Notes: a model not told the origin generated them from the sequence alone. 48,598 nt of DNA from Vineibacter terrae (GCF_008039615.1 NZ_VDUZ01000064.1:1-48598), one strand, 5' to 3'. Positions 7,222 to 16,392 are shown, counted from the first letter of the stretch. A program made the numbers and translations.

Positions 7222-7881
7222 CTACCTGGACACCTTCTTCATCTCGTCCAGCACCTTGATCACGGCCGGTGCCAGGTGTGCGACCACGGTATCGACGCCC
7301 TTGGCATTGGGGTGGATGCCGTCGGCCTGGTTGAGGTCCTGCACCATGGCCACGCCGTCGAGCAGGAACGGCAGGAGCGCCACGCCGTGCTTCGCCGCCA
7401 AGCGCTCGTACAGGCCATCGAACTTCGCGGCATATTCCGGGCCGTAGTTGCGCGGCGCCTTCATGCCGCACAGCAGGACCGTGGCGCCGGCAGCCTTGGT
7501 CCGGGTGATGATCGCGTCGAGGTTCTTCTCGGTCTCGTCGGGATCGAGCCCGCGCAGCGCATCGTTGGCGCCCAGCGCCACGATCACCAGCTTCGGCTTG
7601 TCGCCCAGGGTCCAGTCCAGCCGCGCCAGGCCGCCGGCCGAGGTGTCGCCGGAGACACCGTGGTTGGCGACGCTGACGTCGCGGCCGGCCGCCTTCAGGG
7701 CCTGCTCCAGCCGGGTCGGCAGCGCCTGCTCCGGCGGCAGGCCGAAGCCGGCGGTCAGGCTGTCGCCCAGCATCGCGATGCGCACCGGCTGAGCCTGGGC
7801 CACCGTCACGCTGGCGCAAAGAAAGGCAACGGCGAACCAAAGCGCCGCCGCGAGGGAAAACCCGCTTCTTCCCCGCCGCAC
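7222..7881 (-). CDS. tesA: Arylesterase / lysophospholipase, SGNH hydrolase (TesA)
   Basis: A periplasmic SGNH-family thioesterase/lysophospholipase. The first 30 residues form a signal peptide (basic start, hydrophobic core, cleavage after AQA). The mature part has the nucleophile S41 in GDSLTAG, oxyanion residues G78 and N106 (GAND), and D187-x2-H190 (DGIH), matching E. coli TesA block by block. GTG 7881 was chosen because it gives a standard signal peptide; ATG codons at 7983 and further out add a non-conserved extension that would overlap the divergent gene's control region. The divergent arrangement with ybbA-ybbP is the same as in E. coli, which supports the name. Confidence 0.92.
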   Translation of the reverse strand: MRRGRSGFSLAAALWFAVAFLCASVTVAQAQPVRIAMLGDSLTAGFGLPPEQALPTRLEQALKAAGRDVSVANHGVSGDTSAGGLARLDWTLGDKPKLVIVALGANDALRGLDPDETEKNLDAIITRTKAAGATVLLCGMKAPRNYGPEYAAKFDGLYERLAAKHGVALLPFLLDGVAMVQDLNQADGIHPNAKGVDTVVAHLAPAVIKVLDEMKKVSR

Positions 7882-8010
7882 GCGCGCAGAGGAGCCGTTG
7901 ACCCGGCCGGCGCAATCGCCATATCCCAGGCCGGCGCCTGCCGCCGCCAAAGAGCCCGATTCGCCTGCGAGCCTGCCGCCCATGATGTGTCCGCCATCGA
8001 AAGTCGCCGC

Positions 8011-8739
8011 ATGATCCGCCTGCGCGACGTGCACCTAGACATGGCGAGCGCTGCCGGCACGGTCAACATCCTGCGTGGCATCGACCTGGACGTCCCCACC
8101 GGCGGCAGCACGGCCCTGGTCGGGCCCTCGGGGGCCGGCAAATCGAGCCTGATGATGGTCGTGGGCGGCCTGGAACGGGCCACGGCGGGCACCATCGAGG
8201 TCGCGGACACGGCATTGCAGGGCATGTCCGACGACGCGCTGGCGCGCTTCCGGCGCGACAACCTGGGCATCGTCTTCCAGGGCTTCCACCTGATCCCGAC
8301 CATGACGGCGACCGAGAACGTGGCCCTGCCGCTGGAGTTCGCCGGCGTGGCCGACGCCTTCGCCCGCGCCGAGGCGGCACTGCGTGATGTCGGGCTGGGC
8401 CACCGGCTGACACATTATCCGGCGCAGCTCTCGGGTGGCGAGCAGCAGCGCGTCGCCGTGGCCCGCGCCTTCGCCACGCGGCCCAAGCTGCTGCTGGCCG
8501 ACGAGCCGACCGGCAACCTCGACGGCGCCACCGGGCGGCAGGTGATGACCCTGCTGTTCGACCTCACGCGCAATGCCGGCGCCACCCTGCTGCTGATCAC
8601 GCACGACCCCGGCATCGCCGAGCAGTGCGACCGTGTCATCCACATCGCCGACGGCCGCATCGCGGCCGATACCGTCAATTCCCTCTCCCCGCGCGAGCGG
8701 GGAGAGGGAGGGGCCCACGCCGCAGGCGTGGGAAGGTGA
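8011..8739 (+). CDS. ybbA: ABC transporter ATP-binding protein, YbbA type
   Basis: The ATPase partner of the large permease that follows; the MacB/LolD-like group acts on envelope substrates rather than classical import. Visible are Walker A GPSGAGKS at 38-45, Q-loop Q90, signature LSGGEQQR at 140-147, Walker B LLLADEP and the ITHD switch. ATG 8011 gives the normal first beta strand. The last 20 residues are not typical of the family: they are encoded by the left arm of a family-B palindrome that begins at 8681, so the repeat has extended the protein. Divergent from tesA, with about 130 bp between the two starts. Confidence 0.92.
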   Translation: MIRLRDVHLDMASAAGTVNILRGIDLDVPTGGSTALVGPSGAGKSSLMMVVGGLERATAGTIEVADTALQGMSDDALARFRRDNLGIVFQGFHLIPTMTATENVALPLEFAGVADAFARAEAALRDVGLGHRLTHYPAQLSGGEQQRVAVARAFATRPKLLLADEPTGNLDGATGRQVMTLLFDLTRNAGATLLLITHDPGIAEQCDRVIHIADGRIAADTVNSLSPRERGEGGAHAAGVGR

Positions 8740-8859
8740 GGGGTATGTCCGATCAGTCCCGACTTTCGGGCGCAGAGTCTGATCGCTCGTACCCCTCACC
8801 CTCCCATCGTGCTGCGCACGATGGGCCCCTCCCTCTCCCCGCTCGCGCGGGGAGAGGGG
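8681..8859. repeat. Dispersed palindrome, family B, copy 1, overlapping ybbA
   Basis: Outer arms are CCCTCTCCCCGCGCGAGCGG and a matching copy with GGAGAGGGG at the right end. Inside lie paired GGGGCCCAC/GTGGG-like and GGTGAGGGG/CCCCTCACC segments. The left 59 bases are coding for the YbbA C-terminus, and the right end supplies a purine-rich stretch just before the ybbP GTG. Confidence 0.85.
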
Positions 8860-8861
8860 AA

Positions 8862-11387
8862 GTGGCGTCATGGCGGCTGGCGGCGCGGATCGCGGTGCGC
8901 GAGCTGCGCACGGGCCTGGCCGGGTTCCGCCTGTTCCTGGCCTGCCTGGCGCTGGGCGTGGCGGCGATCGCCGGCATCCTCTCGATGTCGCGCGCCGTCG
9001 AGGAAGGGCTGCGCGCCGATGCCCGCCTGCTGCTGGGCGGCGACGTGGCCGTCACCCAGTCCTACCGGCCTATCACGGCCGAGCAGCGCGCCGCCCTCGC
9101 CGAAGGCGCAACGCAGGTCACCGACTGGATCGAGATGCGCGGCATGGCGCGCGCCGACACGCAAGGCGCACGGCCGAGCCTGGTGCAGATCAAGGCGGTC
9201 GACACCAACTACCCGCTGGCCGGGCGGCTGGAGCTGGTGGGCGGCGGCGATGTCGAAGCGCTGCTGAAGCCGCGCGACGGCGTCTTCGGCGCGGTGATGG
9301 AGGAGATCGGCCTGCGCCGGCTGGGCATCGCGGTCGGCGACGAAATCCGGGTCGGCGACGCCACGCTCGAGGTGCGGGGCATCATCGCGCGCGAGCCCGA
9401 CCGCGGGCTGGGCCTGTTCGGCATCGGGCCGCGGCTGATGATGGCGCGCGATGCGCTGCCGCGCACCGGGCTGCTCCAGCCCGGCAGCCTGATGACCTAT
9501 GAATATCGCGTGCTGCTGCCGGCGGGCACCGCCTACCGGCCCTGGATCGGCGACCTGCAGCGCCGCTTTCCCGAGGCCGGCTGGCGGGTGCGCGGCCTGA
9601 ACGACGCCGGCAACGGCCTGCGCGCCTGGGTCGACCGGCTGACGCAGTACCTGGCGCTGATCGGCCTGGCGGCGCTGCTGGTGGGCGGCGTCGGCGTCGG
9701 CAATGCCGTCGACAGCTTCCTGCGCGCACGCTCCCGCACCATCGCGATCCTGAAATGCCTGGGCGCGCCGGCCGGGCTGGTCACGCGCATCTACTTCCTG
9801 CAGCTGGCGATGCTGGCCAGCGTCGGCGTCGCGATCGGCCTGGTGGTCGGCGCGCTGCTGCCCTATGCGGCGCAGGGGGCGATGGGCGACCTGCTGCCGG
9901 TGCAGGCGCGGGTGGCGCTCTATGTCCGGCCGCTGGCCAGCGCCGCGGTGTTCGGGCTGCTGGTGGCGACGCTGTTCGCGCTGTGGCCGCTGATGCGGGC
10001 CCGCCACGTGCCGGCCTCGACCCTGATGCGCGGCGCGGTGGCGACCGACGAGCCGCGCCCCGGCTGGCGCGATGCCCTGCTGATCCTGGGGATGGTGGCC
10101 GGGCTGGCCGCCTTCACGGTGATGACGGCGCCGGACCGGCGCATCGCGATCTGGTTCGTGGCCGGCGCGATCGGCGCCTTCATCGCCTTCCCGCTGCTGG
10201 CGCGGCTGGTGATGGCGCTGGCGCGGCTGGCCGGCCGGCCACGCTCGGCGGCGCTGCGGCTGGCGCTGGCCAATATCCACCGGCCCGGCGCGCCGACGCC
10301 GACCGTGATGCTGTCGCTGGGGCTGGGGCTCACCGTGCTGGTGGCCACGGCGCTGATCGAGGGCAACCTGCAGAACCAGATCGGCCAGCGCCTGCCCAAG
10401 GATGCCCCGGCCTTCTTCGTGGTCGACCTGCAGCCCGACCAGGTCGAGCGCTTCCGCGACCAGCTCCAGGCGCAGCACGTGCAGCGCATCGAGCAGGTAC
10501 CGATGCTGCGCGGACGCATCTCACGCATCGCCGGCAAGCCGGTGCGCGAGCTGGCGATCCCGCAGAACGCGCGCTGGGCGGTGGAGAGCGACCGCGGCCT
10601 GACCTACGCCACGACCGTGCCGGAAGGCAGCAAGGTGGTGGCCGGCCAGTGGTGGCCGGCGGATTATAGCGGCCCGGCATTGATCAGCTTCGATGCCGAG
10701 CTGGCGCGCGCCTTCGGCATCGGCGTCGGCGACAACATCACGATCAACATCCTGGGCCGCGAGGTCGAGGCCAGGATCGCCAACCTGCGCCATATCGACT
10801 GGGGGACGCTGGGGATGAACTTCACGTTCATCTTCGCGCCGGGAACGCTGGAGAAGGCGCCGCAGACCTTCCTCGCCACGGTCTACGCCAACGGCAGCAC
10901 CGAGGAAGCGGCCTACAAGGCCATCACCGACTCATTCACCAACGTCACCGTGGTGCGGGTGAAGGACGCGCTCGAGATCGCGGCCCAGATCCTGGGCAAT
11001 ATCGGCCTGGCGGCGCGCGTGGTGGGCGTCGTCGGCATCGTCGCCGGCCTGCTGGTGCTGGCCGGCGCCATGCTGGCCACGCAGCGGCGGCGGGTGCACG
11101 ACACGGTGGTCATGAAGGTGCTGGGGGCCACCAGCGGGCGCGTGCTGCGGGTCTTCACCTACGAGTTCGCGGCCCTGGGCCTGGTGACGGCGCTGGCCGC
11201 CACCGGCGCCGGCACGCTGGCGGCCTGGCTGGTGGTGCGCTTCGTGATGGCGCTGGACTGGACGTTCCTGCCCGAGGTCGCCGTCGTCACCGCCTTCGGC
11301 GCCATGGTGCTGACGCTGGCGTTCGGCCTGGCCGGTGCCGTCAACGCGCTGCGCCAGCGGCCGCTGGGCCTGCTGCGCAACGAGTAG
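8862..11387 (+). CDS. ybbP: ABC transporter permease, YbbP type (FtsX-like)
   Basis: An 841-residue inner-membrane permease working with YbbA. It has an N-terminal membrane segment (FRLFLACLALGVAAIAGIL), a large periplasmic domain, an FtsX block of three or four helices (about residues 260-400), a second periplasmic domain and a final FtsX block with GVVGIVAGLLVLAGAML. This two-FtsX layout matches E. coli YbbP. The GTG at 8862, preceded by GGAGAGGGG from a palindrome, puts ASWRLAARIAVRELR at the N-terminus as in the family. An ATG at 8745 would add 39 residues of repeat-derived sequence and is less likely. Substrate unknown; a link with the TesA esterase is suggested by position only. Confidence 0.9.
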   Translation: MASWRLAARIAVRELRTGLAGFRLFLACLALGVAAIAGILSMSRAVEEGLRADARLLLGGDVAVTQSYRPITAEQRAALAEGATQVTDWIEMRGMARADTQGARPSLVQIKAVDTNYPLAGRLELVGGGDVEALLKPRDGVFGAVMEEIGLRRLGIAVGDEIRVGDATLEVRGIIAREPDRGLGLFGIGPRLMMARDALPRTGLLQPGSLMTYEYRVLLPAGTAYRPWIGDLQRRFPEAGWRVRGLNDAGNGLRAWVDRLTQYLALIGLAALLVGGVGVGNAVDSFLRARSRTIAILKCLGAPAGLVTRIYFLQLAMLASVGVAIGLVVGALLPYAAQGAMGDLLPVQARVALYVRPLASAAVFGLLVATLFALWPLMRARHVPASTLMRGAVATDEPRPGWRDALLILGMVAGLAAFTVMTAPDRRIAIWFVAGAIGAFIAFPLLARLVMALARLAGRPRSAALRLALANIHRPGAPTPTVMLSLGLGLTVLVATALIEGNLQNQIGQRLPKDAPAFFVVDLQPDQVERFRDQLQAQHVQRIEQVPMLRGRISRIAGKPVRELAIPQNARWAVESDRGLTYATTVPEGSKVVAGQWWPADYSGPALISFDAELARAFGIGVGDNITINILGREVEARIANLRHIDWGTLGMNFTFIFAPGTLEKAPQTFLATVYANGSTEEAAYKAITDSFTNVTVVRVKDALEIAAQILGNIGLAARVVGVVGIVAGLLVLAGAMLATQRRRVHDTVVMKVLGATSGRVLRVFTYEFAALGLVTALAATGAGTLAAWLVVRFVMALDWTFLPEVAVVTAFGAMVLTLAFGLAGAVNALRQRPLGLLRNE

Positions 11388-11410
11388 CCGCGACGGCAGC
11401 GGCCGATGCG

Positions 11411-11436
11411 GCTGCGGCTCCCGGGAGAGCCGCAGC
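11411..11436. terminator. Inverted repeat between convergent genes
   Basis: A perfect 10-bp stem, GCTGCGGCTC and GAGCCGCAGC, with a six-base loop lies between the ybbP stop and the racemase stop. There is no T-run on either side, so it is a hairpin that may stop transcription weakly or by a Rho-dependent route. Confidence 0.4.
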
Positions 11437-11448
11437 GCCTCACATTGT

Positions 11449-11476
11449 GTCACGCCTGCTGGGTCACGCCTGCTGG
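11449..11476. repeat. 14-bp tandem duplication at the racemase gene end
   Basis: GTCACGCCTGCTGG occurs twice in direct succession. The second unit contains the minus-strand stop codon of the racemase gene, and the first unit follows it. This is a likely replication-slippage duplication with no effect on the protein. Confidence 0.8.
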
Positions 11477-12621
11477 CTGATGACGCCCGCCTTGGTCAGC
11501 TCGGCGACCTCGGCTGACGAGAAGCCGTGCTCGGCCAGCACCTCGGCGGTGTTGCTGCCGCGCTTGGGGGCGGCGCCCTGCACTTCCTCCTTGGTGCGGC
11601 TGAAGCGCGGCGCCGGTGCCGGCTGCATGAAGCCGGCGACATCGACATAGGCGTTGCGCGCCTTGGCCGCCGGATGATGCGGCGCCTCGCTCATCGTCAG
11701 CACCGGCGCGAAGCAGATGTCGCTGCCCTCCATGATGGCGCACCACTCGTCGCGCGTCTTGGTCTTGAAGATCGCCTCCAGCCGCGACTTCATCTGCGGC
11801 CAGGCCGCACGGTCGTGCTGCGCCGGCAGCTCCTGCCCCTTCAGGCCGGTCTTCTCCAGCAGCAGCTCGTAGAACTGCGGCTCGATCGAGCCGATCGAGA
11901 CGTACTTGCCGTCCTTGGTCTCGTAGGTGTCATAGAAGTGCGCGCCGCCATCGATCATGTTGACCTCGCGCTCCTTGTCGTTCCAGAGGCCGGCGCCGTT
12001 CATGCCGAAGATCCCGCCCATCAGCAGCGCCGCGCCATCGACCATGGCGGCGTCGATCACCTGGCCCTTGCCCGACTTCTGGGCCTCGAGCAGGCCGCAC
12101 ACCATGCCGAAGGCCAGCAGCATGCCGCCGCCGCCGAAATCACCCGCGAGATTGAGCGGCGGCACCGGCTTCTGGCCCTTGCGGCCGATGGCATGCAGCG
12201 CGCCGGTGAGCGCGATGTAGTTCTGGTCATGGCCAGCCGCCTTGGCCAGCGGCCCGTCCTGGCCCCAGCCCGTCATGCGACCGTAGACCAGCTTGGGATT
12301 GCGCTTCAGGCACACCTCGGGGCCGATGCCCAGGCGCTCGGCGACACCGGGGCGGAACGGCTCCATCAACCCGTCGGCCTTGGCGCACAGGCGCAGCACC
12401 ACCTCGGCGCCTTCCGGCTTCTGCAGGTCGACCGCGACGGACCGGCGGCTGCGGCCATGGACGTTGAACTTCGGGTCGGCGATCCGGTCCGGAAGACGTG
12501 TCTTGACCCGATCGACGCGAATGACGTTGGCGCCCATGTCACCCAGCATCATGGCCGCCATCGGCCCGGGGCCGATGCCCGCCACCTCGATCACCGTGTA
12601 CCCCGTCAGCGGTCCTGACAT
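11464..12621 (-). CDS. Alpha-methylacyl-CoA racemase-like CaiB/BaiF family enzyme
   Basis: A 385-residue member of the class III CoA-transferase fold. Within it, H131 in GHDQNY and D161 in NLAGDFGGGG match the His/Asp acid-base pair of 2-methylacyl-CoA racemases. Epimerisation of a 2-methyl (or 2-substituted) acyl-CoA is therefore more likely than CoA transfer, which uses an Asp in a different context. The start at 12621 has AAGGAGA six bases upstream. It is downstream of the acyl-CoA ligase gene on the same strand, but a 143-bp gap with its own operator-like motif suggests an extra promoter. Its place in the cluster suggests it prepares the right stereoisomer for the acyl-CoA dehydrogenase. 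Confidence 0.88.
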   Translation of the reverse strand: MSGPLTGYTVIEVAGIGPGPMAAMMLGDMGANVIRVDRVKTRLPDRIADPKFNVHGRSRRSVAVDLQKPEGAEVVLRLCAKADGLMEPFRPGVAERLGIGPEVCLKRNPKLVYGRMTGWGQDGPLAKAAGHDQNYIALTGALHAIGRKGQKPVPPLNLAGDFGGGGMLLAFGMVCGLLEAQKSGKGQVIDAAMVDGAALLMGGIFGMNGAGLWNDKEREVNMIDGGAHFYDTYETKDGKYVSIGSIEPQFYELLLEKTGLKGQELPAQHDRAAWPQMKSRLEAIFKTKTRDEWCAIMEGSDICFAPVLTMSEAPHHPAAKARNAYVDVAGFMQPAPAPRFSRTKEEVQGAAPKRGSNTAEVLAEHGFSSAEVAELTKAGVISQQA

Positions 12622-12652
12622 TGCCGTCTCCTTGTGTCTTAGTGTTGTTCTG

Positions 12653-12666
12653 ATATCGGAATATCG
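12653..12666. promoter_or_regulatory. Candidate IclR-regulator site upstream of the racemase gene
   Basis: ATATCGGAATATCG lies about 32 bases before the racemase ATG. Its first 12 bases are identical to a stretch overlapping the perfect palindrome at 16393. On the gene's strand a TATAAG box lies just upstream of it, so a bound protein could block the promoter. The function is inferred from the shared sequence and position. Confidence 0.5.
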
Positions 12667-12764
12667 TTCTTATACTGGATGTTAATGGCTTGCCTTCCGC
12701 CTGGGACGCAACCCAAACCGCCGATACGCCGCGCATGCCTGATATGACACCGCGCGCCGCGGCC

Positions 12765-14321
12765 TCATGACCTCTTGGCCGCGACCGCGCGGCCATCATC
12801 CGGGGCCGCATCCTGACCGAGGATCAGGTTGCGCAGGTCGCCCTTGACCACCTTGCCGGTGAGGTTGCGGGGCAGCGACGGCAGGAAGACGAACCGGCGC
12901 GGCACCTGGAAGCGGCTGAGACGCTGGGTGCAGAAGCCGGCGACGTCGATATCGGCCGGTGCGCCCGATCCCGGCCTGAGCACGATGGCGGCGCAGATCA
13001 TCTCGCCCCAGGCGCGGTCGGGCAGGCCGACGCAGGCCACCTCGGCCACCGCAGGGTGGCGGGCGATGACATCCTCGACATCGGCGGCCGGCACGTTGAT
13101 GCCGCCTGTCTTGATGATGTCGCGCTTGCGGCCGACCAGGAACAGGAAACCCTCGTCGTCGAAGCGCCCGAGGTCGCCCACGCTCACCATGTCGCCGCGC
13201 CGGGTCTCTGCCGTCAGCTCGGGCTCGTTGAGGTACTCATCGTATTGCGAGGCGCCGCGCACGCAGATCTCGCCGACCGCGCCGGTCGCGACATCGTGCC
13301 CGTCGTCGTCAAGCAGCCGCACCTCCGAGCCGAAGAACGTGCGCCCGATGCCGCTGGCGGTCTGATCGCGCAGGATGTCGCGGCCCTTGAGGTTGGCGTA
13401 GGGACCCGACTCGGTCGAGGCGGCGTAGGTGCTGAGCACGTAGCCCAGCTTGTCGACCACGGCCGCGCGCGTCTCGTAGGACAGGGCGCCGGCGGCGTTC
13501 TGGATCAGGCGCAGCGACGGGCATTTCAGGCTGGCAAAGCCTTCATAGTCCACCAGCCGCTGCACCAGGGTCGGGATCATGAAGGTGGAATTGATGCCTT
13601 CAGCCTCGAGCAATCCCGCGACCCGCTGCTCGTCGAAGTCCGGCTCCAGATACAACGTGGCGCCGAGATAGAGCGGCAGCAGGCTGTAGCCATAGCCGTA
13701 GGACAGGCACAGCGGCATCACGCCCAGCGTGCGGTCGTCCTGCGTGAAGCCCTGCTCGATCGCCCGCGCGCTCAACCCCCAACGGGCGCGCAGCGCCCCC
13801 TTGGGCCGGCCCGTGGTGCCCGAGGTATGCAGCAGCGCCAGGTTGGTGGCCGCTGTCCAGTCGAACGCCAGCGGCCGCGCAGCGGCGATCAGCGTGTCGA
13901 TCGCGTCAGGCGCGGCGCCGGATGCCGCCGGGCCGAGCGACAGCAGGCGCGCCTGCGGCAGCGCCTGCGACAACAGATCGGCATGGCCGCCATAGCCCGG
14001 CCCCAGCACCACCACCTTGGCGGCGCTGTTGCGGGCGATGAAGGCGATGTCGTCGTCCTTGAGGCGGTAGTTGATCGGGGCCGGGCTGGCGCCCAGCCCG
14101 AGCGCGGCGAGCATCACCGCCAGCATGTCGGGATGATTCTCCGACAGGAGGCTGACGCGGTCGCCGGCGCCCACGCCCTGCGCTGCCAGCAGCGCGCCCA
14201 GCCGCGCCACACGATCGTAGAGCTGGGCGTAGGTACAAGCCTCGCCCGCGAACACGATGGCGGGCTTGCGGGGATAGCGGCGCGCGTTCAGAAACAGCGC
14301 GCGCGTGTAGAGCATGTCCAT
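12765..14321 (-). CDS. AMP-forming acyl-CoA synthetase
   Basis: A 518-residue ANL-superfamily ligase that activates a carboxylic acid with ATP and CoA. The P-loop is LLHTSGTTGRPKGA, followed by YGYGYSLLPLY; the adenylate contacts are STYAASTESG and GDLGRFDDEGF, the hinge is VGRKRDIIKTGG, and the C-terminal catalytic Lys is in LTGKVVKGDL. The set is complete, so the enzyme should be active. The start at 14321 has GAGGA seven bases upstream. It follows the broken binding-protein gene in the same direction and is followed by the racemase gene. Chain length or ring type of the substrate cannot be read from the sequence. Confidence 0.92.
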   Translation of the reverse strand: MDMLYTRALFLNARRYPRKPAIVFAGEACTYAQLYDRVARLGALLAAQGVGAGDRVSLLSENHPDMLAVMLAALGLGASPAPINYRLKDDDIAFIARNSAAKVVVLGPGYGGHADLLSQALPQARLLSLGPAASGAAPDAIDTLIAAARPLAFDWTAATNLALLHTSGTTGRPKGALRARWGLSARAIEQGFTQDDRTLGVMPLCLSYGYGYSLLPLYLGATLYLEPDFDEQRVAGLLEAEGINSTFMIPTLVQRLVDYEGFASLKCPSLRLIQNAAGALSYETRAAVVDKLGYVLSTYAASTESGPYANLKGRDILRDQTASGIGRTFFGSEVRLLDDDGHDVATGAVGEICVRGASQYDEYLNEPELTAETRRGDMVSVGDLGRFDDEGFLFLVGRKRDIIKTGGINVPAADVEDVIARHPAVAEVACVGLPDRAWGEMICAAIVLRPGSGAPADIDVAGFCTQRLSRFQVPRRFVFLPSLPRNLTGKVVKGDLRNLILGQDAAPDDGRAVAAKRS

Positions 14322-14345
14322 GTGGTGATCCTCATGCGCACGGCA

Positions 14346-15292
14346 TCAGTCGAGCCTGGCGCCCGACTGCTCGATGATCGTCTTCCACTTGCTCTGCTCG
14401 GCCCGGATGAATGCGGCGAAATCTTCGCCAGCCAGATTGAATGATGCACCGCCGAGCCTCCTGATCGTCTCGACGACAGCCGGCTCCTGGAGGGTGCGGC
14501 TCACCTCCGCCTGCATGCGATCGACGATCGGCTTGGGCGTTCCGGCCGGGAAGAACATCCCGATCCAGGCCACGGCCTGTGCTTGCGGATATCCCGCTTG
14601 CCCGCCTGGATGTGGGGAAACGTCGATGCCGTGAAGTCCAGGCTCAGGTCGACCTGGCCGCCCAGCAGATCGGCCATCGCCGGCGTGCTGCCCTTGTACG
14701 GCACGTGCAGGAACTTGACGCCGGCCGTCCTCTGGAACAGCTCGGAGACCAGGTGGCTTGACGTGCCGTTGCCGGCGGATGCGATCGACAGCTTGCCGGG
14801 GTTCTGCCGGGCGTAGTCGACGAGATCCTTGAGTGTGCGATACGGCTGATCGGCCCTCAGGACCAGGCCGGTCGAGATCGACAGGAGGGAATGGACCGGA
14901 ATGAAGTCCTTGGCCGGATCGAACTTCAGGGATTTGTAGAGATACTGGTTGGCGGCGTGCGTGCCCTGCGTGCCCATCAGGATCGTGTAGCCGTCCGGTG
15001 CGGCCCGCGCGACGAACTCGGTTGCCAGGTTGCCGCCGGCGCCGCCGCGGTTGTCGATCAGGACACGTTCGCCGAGCCGCGCCGTCAGCCTGTCGCCGAT
15101 CACGCGTCCCAGCTGGTCGATGAGCCCGCCCGGCGGCGCGGGGTTGACGAAGGTCACCGGCTTCGAGGGATACACACTTTGTGCGAGAGCTGATGGCGCC
15201 GTCGCGATGGCGGCCGCACCGACCAACGGGCCAAGCACCCTGCCGGCACGGCGGCCAATCCGACACATCAGGTCATGTAGACGACGACGCAT
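14346..15292 (-). pseudogene. TctC/Bug family tricarboxylate-binding protein, disrupted by a deletion
   Basis: A second copy of the binding-protein gene next door, closely similar along most of its length. The first frame reads from a signal peptide (ending SALAQS) through the conserved YPSKPVTFV, NRGGAGGN and HVPYKG motifs to HIQAGK. Compared with the intact neighbour, about 70 bp are then missing near 14596, which shifts the frame: the rest (AVAWIGMFFPAGTPKPIVDR to the stop at 14346) continues in another frame. About 23-27 residues of the hinge and second lobe are lost. The deletion is not a multiple of three, so the product is truncated to about 263 residues with a wrong tail. It lies in a tandem pair, so it probably arose by duplication and then decayed. 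Confidence 0.85.
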
Positions 15293-15334
15293 GTTCCCAC
15301 CCTTCTGCCTGTTGCTGCTGGCTGTGGTTCCGGC

Positions 15335-16336
15335 TCACTGGAGCTTGGCGCCCGAGCGTTCGATGATCGCTTTCCACTTGCCGTGCTCGGACTGCGTGAA
15401 GGCGGTGAACGCCTGGCCGCCGATGTTGAACGGCGTGCCGCCGAACTTGCGGATCGCCTCGAGCACGCTGGCCTCCTGCAGCGCGCTTGCCGTCTCCGCC
15501 TGCAGGCGCGCGACGACCGCGGCCGGCGTCCCGGTGGGCGCGAACAAGCCGATCCAGGCCACCGCCTCGGCCTGCGGGTAGCCCAGTTCGGCGATCGTCG
15601 GCACATCCGGCAGAGTCGACAGCCGTGCCGGTCCGGTGACGGCCAGCGCGCGCAGCTTGCCGGCCTGGATATGCCCCAGGGTCGTGGCTGCGAAATCGAA
15701 GGCGAGATCGACCTGGCCGCCCAGCAGATCGGCGATCGCGGGCGCGTTGCCCTTGTAGGGCACGTGCAGGAACTTCACCCCGGCAGCCGTCTGGAACAGC
15801 TCGCCCACCAGATGGGTCGACGTGCCGTTGCCGGCCGACGCCATCGACAGCTTGCCGGGATTCTTCTTCGCGTACTCGATGAGGTCCTTGATCGACCGGT
15901 ACGGCCGCTCGCTGTTCACGACCAGCACGGTCGAGATCGAGATCAGGGCCTGGATGGCCACGAAGTCCTTGGCCGGATCGAACCGCAGCGATTTGTAGAG
16001 ATACGGGTTGGACACCTGCGTGCCCTGGGTGCCCACCAGCACGGTGTGGCCATCGGGCGCCGCACGGGCGACGAACTCGGCCGCCAGGTTGCCGCCGGCG
16101 CCGCCGCGGTTGTCGATCAGGATCCGCTGGCCCAGCCGTTCCGACACCCGGTCGCCGATGACACGCGCCACCTGATCGGTGATCCCGCCCGGCGGCGCCG
16201 GCACAACGAACGTCACCGGCTTGGCCGGATACGCGTCCTGGCCCTGGGCCGGCGCGACGGCCGCAACGGCGAGCGCCGTCAGCATTCCCATGACGATGCC
16301 GGGCCGACGGCAAGTCAACACCTTGATTCCACGCAT
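15335..16336 (-). CDS. TctC/Bug family tripartite tricarboxylate transporter substrate-binding protein
   Basis: A 333-residue periplasmic carboxylate-binding protein with a signal peptide cleaved after about residue 33 (AQGQ before DAYPAKP). Conserved Bug-family blocks are YPAKPVTFVVPAPPGG, NRGGAGGNLAAEFVARA, ASAGNGTSTHL and HVPYKGNAPA. ATG 16336 was preferred because it starts a normal signal peptide; an upstream ATG at 16369 adds a charged extension. There are no TctA or TctB membrane genes here, as is usual for the many orphan Bug proteins of alpha- and betaproteobacteria. It is first in the minus-strand group and faces the IclR gene across a palindrome. It is likely the uptake sensor for the acid degraded by this cluster. 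Confidence 0.92.
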   Translation of the reverse strand: MRGIKVLTCRRPGIVMGMLTALAVAAVAPAQGQDAYPAKPVTFVVPAPPGGITDQVARVIGDRVSERLGQRILIDNRGGAGGNLAAEFVARAAPDGHTVLVGTQGTQVSNPYLYKSLRFDPAKDFVAIQALISISTVLVVNSERPYRSIKDLIEYAKKNPGKLSMASAGNGTSTHLVGELFQTAAGVKFLHVPYKGNAPAIADLLGGQVDLAFDFAATTLGHIQAGKLRALAVTGPARLSTLPDVPTIAELGYPQAEAVAWIGLFAPTGTPAAVVARLQAETASALQEASVLEAIRKFGGTPFNIGGQAFTAFTQSEHGKWKAIIERSGAKLQ

Positions 16337-16392
16337 ATTTCCATCCCTATCTCGATGATCTGTCCGCATTTGCCGCCGAATCTTGATTGACG

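Noticed and set aside
6160-8010. Long in-frame extension upstream of ybbA
   Set aside because: It is antisense to the Nudix and TesA genes and without conserved residues; the ABC domain starts at 8011.
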